From Caryophanales bacterium UBA3210 (lineage in GTDB: Bacteria; Bacillota_I; Bacilli_A; RFN20; CAG-449), in contig DEWM01000096.1 in the NCBI GenBank assembly GCA_002363635.1, positions 1 through 17,259 of the forward strand: a stretch of DNA of 17,259 nt. The letters run 5' to 3'. The stretch's first letter is position 1; each line of letters begins with the position of its first letter. The notes under the pieces were generated by a model. That model saw nothing but the letters and a program-made list of their open reading frames with translations, ran no database searches and had not been told where the DNA came from. Shown here in pieces: positions 1 to 6,711 of the stretch. The position numbers and the translations under genes are program-made.

Positions 1-157
1 TGTTTTCAGATAATATTTCACTAGAAGTGTTTTCAGATGAAGTCTCATGAGAAGAAGTGCTTTGTGATGATGTTCCAATAATATAAAATGTATTATCACA
101 TGACATTAATGATAAAGCAAAGAGCATTACGCTAGTCTTTTTAAGTAAGTTTTTCAT
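1..157 (-). CDS. Ser-rich lipoprotein, N-terminal part (partial)
   Basis: This is the first 52 codons of a gene that continues past the left edge of the window. Translating the complement from the ATG at 155-157 gives a Lys-rich N-terminus, a short hydrophobic stretch (residues 9-19) and a lipobox ending LMSC with Cys20, so the product is probably exported and lipid-anchored to the outer face of the membrane. After Cys20 comes a Ser/Thr/Glu-rich, low-complexity linker (residues 30-52), as is usual between a lipid anchor and a surface domain. The functional domain lies outside the window, so no role can be given. A purine-rich Shine-Dalgarno (AAAGGAAA) sits just upstream of the ATG, and a good promoter lies at 185-213. 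The signal peptide resembles that of the beta-helix lipoprotein at 848, but the linkers are not identical. Confidence 0.75.
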   Translation of the reverse strand, partial: MKNLLKKTSVMLFALSLMSCDNTFYIIGTSSQSTSSHETSSENTSSEILSEN

Positions 158-184
158 AATAATTTCCTTTGAGTGTGCTTTAAA

Positions 185-213
185 ATTGTAACAATTATTA
201 TTTCTTTTAGCAA
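185..213 (-). promoter_or_regulatory. Sigma-A promoter for the partial lipoprotein gene
   Basis: On the minus strand, -35 TTGCTA (208-213) and -10 TACAAT (185-190) are separated by 17 bp, with an extended TG motif directly before the -10. The start codon lies about 28 bp downstream of the -10, so the leader is short. The GNAT gene upstream ends at 254. The only terminator-like hairpin between the two is weak (TTCGT/ACGAA, 238-249, followed by a T-rich stretch on the minus strand), so some read-through from the GNAT gene is possible. Confidence 0.6.
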
Positions 214-253
214 TATGCAAAAAATTTAAAAAATGTATTCGTTTACGAAAACA

Positions 254-724
254 TTAATCTAATTTCATTTCCAAACAATGTTTTCTAGGTTTCAACCCTT
301 TATGCTTATAGAAATTCATTGCAGATAAATTTCCTTCCCAAACATTAAGAGTTATAAAATCACACTTAATTAAAGACGCATATTGTTTAACATATTCAAA
401 TAAAGTTGAACCAATATGTTTACCCTTTAAAGATTTTTCAACACATAAATCATCAATATATAATTCTTTAGAAGCATACATATTATTAGTTTCAGAATTA
501 TATCTAATTTCTAAAAATGCATGAGCGACAACTTCATCATTCTCATTTGTATAAACAAAAATAGGTGTCTGATCATTTCTAATAATTTGTAATAATTCTA
601 AATCATTATATTTTCTACTGCTCTCTTTAAATAAATCAGGTCTAATATCCGCGTGAACTTGTAAAACTTGGTTAAGTAAGTTCTTAATACCTTCAATATC
701 CTTTTCAGTTGCTCTTCTAATCAT
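254..724 (-). CDS. GNAT-family N-acetyltransferase
   Basis: This 156-residue protein has the Gcn5-related acetyltransferase fold, which transfers an acetyl group from acetyl-CoA to an amine. The acetyl-CoA-binding motif A is visible as YIDDLCVE followed by SLKGKHIGSTL (residues 89-108, Q/RxxGxG type). Motif B is the NVWEGNLSAMNFYKHKGL segment near residues 127-144. This matches single-domain GNATs that acetylate small molecules, antibiotics or protein N-termini, and the substrate cannot be read from the sequence. I chose the ATG at 722-724 because a G-rich Shine-Dalgarno lies just upstream. An in-frame ATG at 749-751 overlaps the -10 box and has no ribosome binding site. The gene is divergent from the lipoprotein at 848. 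The G7 tract that serves as ribosome binding site is unusual (see findings). Confidence 0.85.
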   Translation of the reverse strand: MIRRATEKDIEGIKNLLNQVLQVHADIRPDLFKESSRKYNDLELLQIIRNDQTPIFVYTNENDEVVAHAFLEIRYNSETNNMYASKELYIDDLCVEKSLKGKHIGSTLFEYVKQYASLIKCDFITLNVWEGNLSAMNFYKHKGLKPRKHCLEMKLD

Positions 725-749
725 ATTATTTTCCCCCCCGAGTAGATAC

Positions 750-758
750 ATTATAACA
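750..758 (-). promoter_or_regulatory. Extended -10 promoter of the GNAT gene
   Basis: On the minus strand, TGTTATAAT is a full extended -10 element (TATAAT at 750-755). A weak TTTTCA sits about 17 bp further upstream as the -35. Transcription would start near 743, only about 20 nt from the ATG at 724, so the leader contains little besides the poly-G ribosome binding site. Confidence 0.5.
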
Positions 759-847
759 ATTTTTAAATATTTTGAAAAATCTCCAATAAAAATGTCTTTC
801 CATTTGTTAATATAGTATGAGAATCAATTTTTTTAGGAGGATAACTT

Positions 848-2659
848 ATGAAGAGAAAACATGGATTTTTAATTTTACTTACAACAATTGGACTATCTTT
901 GACTCTTGCTTCATGTAATTCTCTACTTCCATCAAAAGTAGACTCAACTAGTGTTGAAGGGGTTGTAGAAACTATCGATTCTACTGACTATTCTTCATTA
1001 GATGTATCAATAGACACTGAGGTTTTTGAAAGCTCCTCAGAAGTAACAAATGATTTTTCTATTACGACAGAAGTAGTCGACGGATATACAGTTTCAAACA
1101 ATGTATACACAATTACTAAGGGAGGAGTTTATACATTAAAAGGTCAATTAACTGGTCAAATTGTCATTGAAGCGCCTGACCAAGAAGTTGAATTAGATTT
1201 AGACGGGGTAAGTATTACTTGCTCATCCAATTCACCTCTCTACGTCAGCGATGCTAGCGAAGTAAAAATCAAAGCTTTAGGAGATACATATAACACTATT
1301 ACTGATAGTAGAAGCGCTAAGACAGTAGATAGTGACACTCAAGGCGAAGGAGCGATATATTCTAAAGCTGATTTAAAATTAGTAGGTAAAGGTACTCTTG
1401 TAGTGGAAGGTAATTACAATAACGGAGTCCATACAACTAAAGACTTATCAATTAAAAACATAGCATTAAAGTCAACTGGTTATAACAACTCTATTAAAGG
1501 TAAAGACTCAATTGAAATTACAAGTGGTACAATCCTTGCTATATCTAAAACTGGTGACGGTCTAAAGACTGAATCAACTGATGTTTCATCAAAAGGTAAT
1601 CAAAGAGGTAATATCGATATTACTGGAGGAGAAATTGCTATCTACTCTGCAGATGATGCACTTGATGCTGCATACAATGTAAATATCGCTAACAGCGAAG
1701 AAACAATTCCAACCCTTGAAATCGTCACCGGTTCATATTCTTCATATACTACTGGAGCAACTGATGGCTCAAAAGGTATTGTTGCCCAAAACGCAATCAA
1801 CATTGAAGGTGGAAAAATCGATATCAAATCTGAAGACCATGGTATCAGCGCTTCTTACGGAACTACTTTAGATAACTCTTCAGTAGGACTTGGCAACGTC
1901 AATATTTCGGGTGGAGAAACAACTATTTACGCTAAATCCACTTCATCAGCATCTTCATATAGAGGTGGACAAAGTTCATCAACTGGAGGAAAAGGTGTCA
2001 AAGCAGAAGGCACACTTACAGTCAGTGGAGGAACTCTCAATGTCACTAACTCCTACGAAGGACTTGAAGCTCAACACATGATTATTGCAGGCGGTAATAC
2101 AACAGTTTACGCTACTGATGATGGTATTAACGTTTCAAATAAATCATCTGGAGTATCTTTAGGAATCGATGTTACTGGAGGATCTTTAGATATTACTGTT
2201 GGATCAGGCGATGTTGATGGCATTGATTCAAATGGTTATTACACTCAAACTGGAGGAACAGTCATCACTCGTGGTGCTCCAGGCTCTGCTTCAACAATGG
2301 CGTCAGGACTTGATGTTGACGGCAAAGTAACAATAAGTGGAGGAACATTAATTGGTATTGGTACATTAGAATCTACTCCAAGTACTTCTTCAAGTGTTCA
2401 CTCACTTACTTACGGTAGTACTCAAAGTGGAGGAATGGGAGGCTTTGCTCCAGGTGGAAGAGGAAGTTCATCAACTTCATCATCCTCATCAGTTTCCTTA
2501 ACTGCTGGAACATGGACATTATCTTTAGATAATGAAACTGTCTCATTCACTTTAACATCTACTTATTCAGCATGTACTGTTTATTCAAGTTTATTAACAT
2601 CAGGATCAACATACACACTATCATCAACATCATCATCTTATTCAGCAACTGCTAAATAA
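848..2659 (+). CDS. Beta-helix carbohydrate-binding lipoprotein (Cthe_2159-like)
   Basis: This 603-residue protein starts with a lipoprotein signal (hydrophobic residues 6-20, lipobox LASC, Cys23), so it should be anchored outside the cell. A Ser/Thr/Val/Glu-rich linker follows to about residue 75. The main part (about 79-510) begins YTITKGGVYTLKGQL and continues with short repeats rich in SGG/TGG turns, Asn and hydrophobic beta strands. This is typical of the 'carbohydrate-binding domain-containing protein' family related to Clostridium thermocellum Cthe_2159, a right-handed parallel beta-helix that binds acidic polysaccharides. The tail has a Gly-rich GGMGGFAPGGRG segment (528-539), a poly-Ser run and a final Ser/Thr-rich beta region. 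An AGGAGG site lies 8 nt before the ATG. A strong terminator follows, so the gene is probably transcribed alone. The family assignment is from memory of its sequence style, and the ligand is not known. Confidence 0.8.
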   Translation: MKRKHGFLILLTTIGLSLTLASCNSLLPSKVDSTSVEGVVETIDSTDYSSLDVSIDTEVFESSSEVTNDFSITTEVVDGYTVSNNVYTITKGGVYTLKGQLTGQIVIEAPDQEVELDLDGVSITCSSNSPLYVSDASEVKIKALGDTYNTITDSRSAKTVDSDTQGEGAIYSKADLKLVGKGTLVVEGNYNNGVHTTKDLSIKNIALKSTGYNNSIKGKDSIEITSGTILAISKTGDGLKTESTDVSSKGNQRGNIDITGGEIAIYSADDALDAAYNVNIANSEETIPTLEIVTGSYSSYTTGATDGSKGIVAQNAINIEGGKIDIKSEDHGISASYGTTLDNSSVGLGNVNISGGETTIYAKSTSSASSYRGGQSSSTGGKGVKAEGTLTVSGGTLNVTNSYEGLEAQHMIIAGGNTTVYATDDGINVSNKSSGVSLGIDVTGGSLDITVGSGDVDGIDSNGYYTQTGGTVITRGAPGSASTMASGLDVDGKVTISGGTLIGIGTLESTPSTSSSVHSLTYGSTQSGGMGGFAPGGRGSSSTSSSSSVSLTAGTWTLSLDNETVSFTLTSTYSACTVYSSLLTSGSTYTLSSTSSSYSATAK

Positions 2660-2667
2660 TAAAGAAA

Positions 2668-2699
2668 ATGCCTTGTACAAATGTATAAGGTATTTTTTT
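2668..2699 (+). terminator. Rho-independent terminator of the beta-helix lipoprotein gene
   Basis: A 10-bp stem with two G-U pairs (2668-2677 with 2684-2693) and a 6-nt loop is followed by a run of seven T. It lies 9 bp after the stop codon. Confidence 0.85.
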
Positions 2700-2825
2700 A
2701 TGAAAAGTACAACAAAATAAAAACTGTTTTAACTAATTTTATTAGTGCCAAAGATATATCTTTTTATGCCACCTTATCAAAATTTGACAATTAAAAATTG
2801 TATAATTCTTTTATAGAGATTAATT

Positions 2826-3386
2826 ATGAAAAAAGAAACTATACGTAAACAATTTATTGAAAAAAGAAAACTAGTAGAAGATAAGGCAGGTAAATCAGAA
2901 ATAATCTGTCGTAAACTTTTAAATTCTGACTTATATAAGCATTCAGAATGTATTGGAGTTTATGCAAGTAAAGAAGATGAAGTTGATACTACATTATTCA
3001 TCACTCAAGCTTTAAAAGATAAAAAAACTATAGTTTGCCCTAGAGTAGAAGGATCAATAATGAATTTTTATAAAATAAAAGATTTAAAAGATTTATCTAC
3101 TATCTCTAGTTACGGAGTAAGAGAACCTAAAAAAGATGCTAATAATTTCGTAATTCCTAGTTCAATCGATCTAATGATAGTACCAGGAGTTGCCTTTGAT
3201 TATGAAATGAATAGATATGGATATGGCAAAGGTTTTTACGACAAATATTTAGCAGGTTTATACATTTTAAAAGCAGGCATTTGTTTCGATGAACAAGTTT
3301 CTAAAGATAATCTAGTTGGAGTCAAGGATAATGACGTTCTCCTTGATGTAATTTACACTGACAAGCAAGTTATCACAAAATACTAA
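2826..3386 (+). CDS. 5-formyltetrahydrofolate cyclo-ligase
   Basis: This 186-residue cytosolic enzyme uses ATP to convert 5-formyl-THF to 5,10-methenyl-THF, returning the storage form of folate to one-carbon metabolism. The N-terminal helix with IRKQFIEKRK (6-15) corresponds to the family's conserved basic start. GVREP (97-101) and the signature YGYGKGFYD (131-139) near the C-terminus match the nucleotide- and folate-binding core, and the length is normal. The start has only a weak purine stretch (AGAGA) upstream instead of a clear Shine-Dalgarno. A TATAAT at 2801-2806 could be its -10, but no -35 is correctly spaced (a TTGACA at 2784-2789 is only 11 bp away). The 126-bp leader contains three short palindromes. 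The gene is commonly called fthC or ygfA, and I leave the symbol empty because usage differs. Confidence 0.9.
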   Translation: MKKETIRKQFIEKRKLVEDKAGKSEIICRKLLNSDLYKHSECIGVYASKEDEVDTTLFITQALKDKKTIVCPRVEGSIMNFYKIKDLKDLSTISSYGVREPKKDANNFVIPSSIDLMIVPGVAFDYEMNRYGYGKGFYDKYLAGLYILKAGICFDEQVSKDNLVGVKDNDVLLDVIYTDKQVITKY

Positions 3387-3499
3387 AATGCTTTTAAAAA
3401 CGTCTAAAAAGTAGCATATTTGCGTATATCACATCATTTTTATAATTATTGTTTAATATCTATTTCATTTTAATTATTAATAATTAAAGAATTAACGCA

Positions 3500-3526
3500 A
3501 AAGAAAAGCGTCCACGAAGGACGCTT
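3500..3526 (-). terminator. Terminator of the HAD / unknown / membrane protein operon
   Basis: The perfect 8-bp stem AAGCGTCC/GGACGCTT (3506-3513 with 3519-3526) is followed on the minus strand by TTCTTTT. It begins 5 bp after the stop codon at 3531. On the plus strand it is also followed by GTTTTT, so it may act in both directions and end transcripts from the cyclo-ligase gene. Confidence 0.8.
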
Positions 3527-3530
3527 GTTT

Positions 3531-4046
3531 TTAATTTGTAGATGAATTATCTAAAGTTGGTTCAACTTCAACACCTTCTGGTTTTTCATTAAGATTAGTT
3601 TCATCTTTAATTTCACCATTTTGTGAAGCAAGTTTAACACCTTGAGCAGCTTCAAATTTTCTAATATTTCTTTCTCTAAGTAATCTTGCAGCTTCTTTTT
3701 TATTAACTGATTCTTGTCTATTTGATGTAATAAATAATGTAATTAGCACAATAATTAAACCAACTAATAAACTGAATAATGCTGTAATTAAGAAGACTTC
3801 GCCTTTTGCAAAGTTCTTCCACCAATTAACAACCCATTCACCAAATGCATCTCTAAATTGAATTAAGAAATAGAAAGGATTTTTTGTTTGGTTGCCTGTA
3901 ATATTTGCTGCAATTAAATGGAGGATACCAAAAACTACGCCTGAGAAAAGGAAAATTCCTGAAATAACTAACCAGACAATTTCACCAATTTTCGCATTAC
4001 GTTCTTTTCTATCTTGAGCAGTAATGAATTTCTTTTGTTTTTTCAT
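3531..4046 (-). CDS. Unrecognised protein with two membrane segments
   Basis: I do not recognise the family of this 171-residue protein. It has a Lys/Arg-rich N-terminus (1-20), a first membrane helix at about 21-48, and an extracytoplasmic loop of about 35 residues with an aromatic patch (EWVVNWWKNF, 70-79). A second helix spans about 84-108. The long cytoplasmic tail is charged at first (RLLRERNIRKFEAAQ) and then acidic and Asn/Thr-rich. The basic ends suggest that both termini are inside. The start has a strong GGAGGT site. It is the last gene of a three-gene operon, 39 bp after the 287-residue unknown protein, which suggests that the two work together, perhaps with the soluble protein docking on the tail. 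That partnership is inference from position only. Confidence 0.75.
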   Translation of the reverse strand: MKKQKKFITAQDRKERNAKIGEIVWLVISGIFLFSGVVFGILHLIAANITGNQTKNPFYFLIQFRDAFGEWVVNWWKNFAKGEVFLITALFSLLVGLIIVLITLFITSNRQESVNKKEAARLLRERNIRKFEAAQGVKLASQNGEIKDETNLNEKPEGVEVEPTLDNSSTN

Positions 4047-4085
4047 ATATACCTCCTTCCCTTTTTCTGATAAGAGTATAAGGGA

Positions 4086-4949
4086 TTATTTGTTTTCTTC
4101 TTTCTTTTGTTGAGCTCTAGCAACGTTCATTGCTTGTTCATAACCAACGAGTTGGTTCCATAATGTGTTATATGCTTGTCTCCATAATGCTTCTCTTGGG
4201 CCAAGGACTTGGATGTAAGCATTGTGAACTTTATCAATTTCACCTTTCATACCAGAATCATTTGGTAATGGTTTTGAACCTTCCATGTAATTTAATACAG
4301 TGAAGTTATCTTCATATAATTTCTGATATTCTGTATCACCCTTATCTGAGTGTTCATTAACGAATTTTGTGTAGCCTACTAATTTCTTCATATCGTTGAT
4401 AACGAAGTTTGATTGAGGTGAAGGCTGACCTTTATTTTCTTGAACTGCTTTGTTGAATTCTAAGAATGATAAATGTGTCTTATCGAAAATGATTAATGAG
4501 ACAAGTACTCTATAGAATGTTTCGTCTAAAGTAACTAACTGCTTCATATCTGATACGTCTTGGCCATCACTTGTTGCTTGTTCTAAGAATCTCTTAATGA
4601 CATCCATTAATGTTTCTCTTAAACCGACAACATAATCAAGAGCTTGTAAATCTTGTGCGTGGTCAACTGTTAATTTTCCATTTTCAATATGTACATATGT
4701 TGTATTATCTGAAAATAAGAAATCCATAAAGTTGTTGATATTGCCTTTGATTTGTTCACCAACTTCACCATTTTGTCTTAAGAAGTGCATTAATGGTGAG
4801 TTATCTTCCATACCATGTTTTAAAATTGCTTTTCTTCTTTCATAGAATTCTGGGCTATATTCAGTTCTGTTTTGGACATATTCAAGTGTGTCTCTAATCA
4901 TTAACTGTACCTGGTAGATACCCATAATAAATCTTGTTGCGTCGTTCAT
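4086..4949 (-). CDS. Unrecognised soluble, probably helical protein
   Basis: This 287-residue protein has no signal peptide or membrane segment and matches no family I recognise. The composition (long amphipathic stretches, few Gly/Pro, many Leu/Glu/Lys/Gln) suggests mostly alpha-helix. The C-terminal part (about 240-285) is aromatic- and Gln-rich (LWRQAYNTLWNQLVGYEQ) and ends in a charged tail. There is only one Gly-Pro-type loop region (about 225-235) and no nucleotide-binding motif or obvious catalytic cluster. It starts 16 bp downstream of the HAD gene with a good AGGAG site (AAAGGAGAAC) and precedes the two-helix membrane protein, so the three are very likely co-transcribed. It may be a lineage-specific cytoplasmic partner of that membrane protein, but this is unproven. 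Confidence 0.75.
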   Translation of the reverse strand: MNDATRFIMGIYQVQLMIRDTLEYVQNRTEYSPEFYERRKAILKHGMEDNSPLMHFLRQNGEVGEQIKGNINNFMDFLFSDNTTYVHIENGKLTVDHAQDLQALDYVVGLRETLMDVIKRFLEQATSDGQDVSDMKQLVTLDETFYRVLVSLIIFDKTHLSFLEFNKAVQENKGQPSPQSNFVINDMKKLVGYTKFVNEHSDKGDTEYQKLYEDNFTVLNYMEGSKPLPNDSGMKGEIDKVHNAYIQVLGPREALWRQAYNTLWNQLVGYEQAMNVARAQQKKEENK

Positions 4950-4965
4950 AATTGTTCTCCTTTGA

Positions 4966-5811
4966 CTACTTACAATATTTTTTTAATTCAGCGACTGACT
5001 TAACAATGGTCTTAGCTTCTTTTTTGACCTCGTCTTGTGCCTGCGCCATAACAAAGCTATTTGGAAATTCTCTAAAGCAATCAATATCATTTCCTGAATC
5101 GCCAACATATAAGACTTCATCCATCTTAATATTTTGATTTTCAATGACTCGCTTTAAAACTTCTGCTTTGTTTACCCCTTTTGGTGTGATTTCTATTGCA
5201 TCGTGAGACCATGCGATATCGAAGTATTTCCCAAACTTTTCTTTCAATACTTCTGTTTCCTTTCTCGCAATTTCTCTAGGGTTATGCATATAACCATACC
5301 ATGGCATAATCTTGAAGATTGTAACTTCATCATCTTCAAGCATAGATAGAGCTTTCTTTCTTCCTATAACATGTGGTTCATAGTATGCTCCTTGAAGGTT
5401 GATACCGATTATACCAACGAATCGATTGAATTTGCTTAAGCCTTCATAATCGACATACATATTTACCTTGTCAGTAAAAGACATAATTGTTTTTACTTTC
5501 TTATCATGTGCAAGGTAGTCATATAGTTCTTTTGCTTTTTGATGATCAAGTCCATGCTTTTCAATTATTTTTCCGCCATCAGAGACAAAAGCTCCATTAC
5601 AACCAACGATTGTTATTTTAGAATCGTCAATTTTGCAAGCTTCTGCAACTTTATGGGATACATGGATATTACGGCCAGTAACCAAAATTAATTTTCTTCC
5701 TGATTCGACAAATTCTCTTAAAAATCTTTTATTATCGCTCTCAATTAATCTTAAGCGTCTTTTTGGATAGAAAAGAGTTCCATCTAAATCTGTTGCTATT
5801 GCTTTGATCAT
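4966..5811 (-). CDS. Cof-type HAD-IIB phosphatase
   Basis: This 281-residue hydrolase belongs to the haloacid dehalogenase superfamily, Cof/IIB subclass, which dephosphorylates sugar phosphates, nucleotides or cofactor intermediates such as FMN or PLP. Motif I is ATDLDGTLF, with nucleophile Asp8 and acid/base Asp10. Motif II is VTGRN (Thr45). The Lys motif is TPKGVNK (209-215), and motif III GDSGND (237-242) binds Mg. The IIB cap lies between about 80 and 205. I prefer the ATG at 5809-5811 over the GTG at 5821-5823, because a GGTGAT ribosome binding site is placed for the ATG and nothing suitable precedes the GTG. It is first in the operon with two unknown genes. TATAAT-like boxes occur in the AT-rich leader, but I find no well-spaced -35. 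The substrate cannot be predicted. Confidence 0.88.
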   Translation of the reverse strand: MIKAIATDLDGTLFYPKRRLRLIESDNKRFLREFVESGRKLILVTGRNIHVSHKVAEACKIDDSKITIVGCNGAFVSDGGKIIEKHGLDHQKAKELYDYLAHDKKVKTIMSFTDKVNMYVDYEGLSKFNRFVGIIGINLQGAYYEPHVIGRKKALSMLEDDEVTIFKIMPWYGYMHNPREIARKETEVLKEKFGKYFDIAWSHDAIEITPKGVNKAEVLKRVIENQNIKMDEVLYVGDSGNDIDCFREFPNSFVMAQAQDEVKKEAKTIVKSVAELKKYCK

Positions 5812-5904
5812 TATATTAATCACCGAGTATAATTATAACTAAATAAATAGATAAAATCTATTATATTTAATTTTTTTTATTTCAGGTGAAATTTATTTAG
5901 CGTA

Positions 5905-5935
5905 AATAAAAGCGTGGAATTTATAAATCCACGCT
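5905..5935 (-). terminator. Terminator of hpf
   Basis: The perfect 8-bp stem AGCGTGGA/TCCACGCT (5911-5918 with 5928-5935) has an AT-rich loop that can pair further, and on the minus strand it is followed by TTTTATTT. It lies 28 bp beyond the hpf stop and separates hpf from the HAD operon. The plus strand also has a T run after it. Confidence 0.85.
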
Positions 5936-5963
5936 CTTTTTTATCAATTTTCAAAGGTTTTTA

Positions 5964-6503
5964 TTATTTGTTAACTGACTGAATTACGCCATAGCCTCCA
6001 TCAAATCTCTTATATAAAACTGAAACTTTATTATCTTCACTATCAAGATATAAATAGAATGAATGGCCTAAAGCTTCCATACGTGTAATTGCTTCTTCCA
6101 TATCCATTGGTTCAAGATAAACTTCTTTAACTCTAACCATTTCATCGTTAGTTTCATCAACTTCATTTTTAATATTTTCGAAAGCGATTGATTCACCTAA
6201 ACTTTCTTTATGTCTTCTATCGAGTTTTGTTTTGAGTTTTCTCATTTGACCTTCTAGTCTATCGATAGCTGTATCAAGTGCGCTGTATACGTCTTGGTCT
6301 CTTACCTCTACTCTGAAGTCCATCATCTTTGTTCCAATGGTGACTTCGATTTTTTGTTCTAAGTGGTGGGTACTTACAAGTACTCTTGCGACTACATCAT
6401 CGTTAATGATGAAGTATTTATCCATTCTAGATAATTTCTTTTCGATCTCCCTTTCCATTGCGTCAGTGATTTTGACATTTTTTCCTACGATTTGACATCT
6501 CAT
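5964..6503 (-). CDS. hpf: Ribosome hibernation promoting factor, long form
   Basis: This 179-residue protein matches long-form HPF, which blocks the 30S decoding and mRNA path and joins two 70S ribosomes into inactive 100S dimers in slow or stressed growth. The N-terminal ribosome-binding domain (1 to about 100) starts MRCQIVGKNVKITDAM and contains the basic segment LKTKLDRRHK (94-103). A linker of about 20 residues follows. The C-terminal dimerisation domain holds the family motifs VRVKEVYLEPMDMEEAITRM and GHSFYLYLDSE. Length and domain order are normal for Firmicutes. AAAGGAG sits upstream of the ATG at 6501-6503. The gene stands alone: a terminator follows it, and its promoter region carries a perfect palindrome (6556-6574), so it may be controlled by a dedicated repressor or activator. 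Confidence 0.93.
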   Translation of the reverse strand: MRCQIVGKNVKITDAMEREIEKKLSRMDKYFIINDDVVARVLVSTHHLEQKIEVTIGTKMMDFRVEVRDQDVYSALDTAIDRLEGQMRKLKTKLDRRHKESLGESIAFENIKNEVDETNDEMVRVKEVYLEPMDMEEAITRMEALGHSFYLYLDSEDNKVSVLYKRFDGGYGVIQSVNK

Positions 6504-6555
6504 AAATATTGTCTCCTTTCGTAATATTAGAGTGTTAGGTATTCGTATCTACCTT

Positions 6556-6574
6556 ACACTTATATTATAAGTGT
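6556..6574. promoter_or_regulatory. 19-bp palindrome over the hpf -10 region (operator candidate)
   Basis: ACACTTATA-T-TATAAGTGT is a perfect 9+1+9 palindrome. Read on the minus strand it contains TATAAT (6564-6569), about 60 bp upstream of the hpf start, so a dimeric regulator bound here would cover the -10 box. No convincing -35 precedes it. It is not followed by a T run, so a terminator is unlikely. Confidence 0.45.
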
Positions 6575-6624
6575 TGAAGTACTAAAAAAGGAGTCTAGCA
6601 TATTAAATTTATTAGTGATATAAT

Positions 6625-6650
6625 GAAAAAAGAGCGGCCAAGTAACCGCT
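6625..6650 (-). terminator. Second terminator downstream of metK
   Basis: The stem AGCGG/CCGCT (6633-6637 with 6646-6650) is followed on the minus strand by CTTTTTTC. It lies about 60 bp beyond the metK stop and about 30 bp past a first hairpin, giving a tandem terminator. Confidence 0.65.
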
Positions 6651-6674
6651 TACAAATCTAAATTTTTGCATTTC

Positions 6675-6702
6675 AAAAGGGTGTCTATTTTAATAGGCAC
6701 CC
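6675..6702 (-). terminator. First terminator hairpin downstream of metK
   Basis: A 10-bp stem (6679-6688 with 6693-6702) with a 4-nt loop begins 9 bp after the metK stop and is followed on the minus strand by TTTT. On this strand the stem has one C-A mismatch, and on the plus strand the same position is a G-U pair. The short T run makes it a weaker stop, which fits the second hairpin behind it. Confidence 0.6.
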
Positions 6703-6711
6703 TTTAACTTA

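Noticed and set aside
1642..2081. Alternative frames inside the beta-helix lipoprotein gene
   Set aside because: They are by-products of the repetitive Gly/Ser/Thr codons, and the main frame has a clear signal peptide and family pattern throughout.
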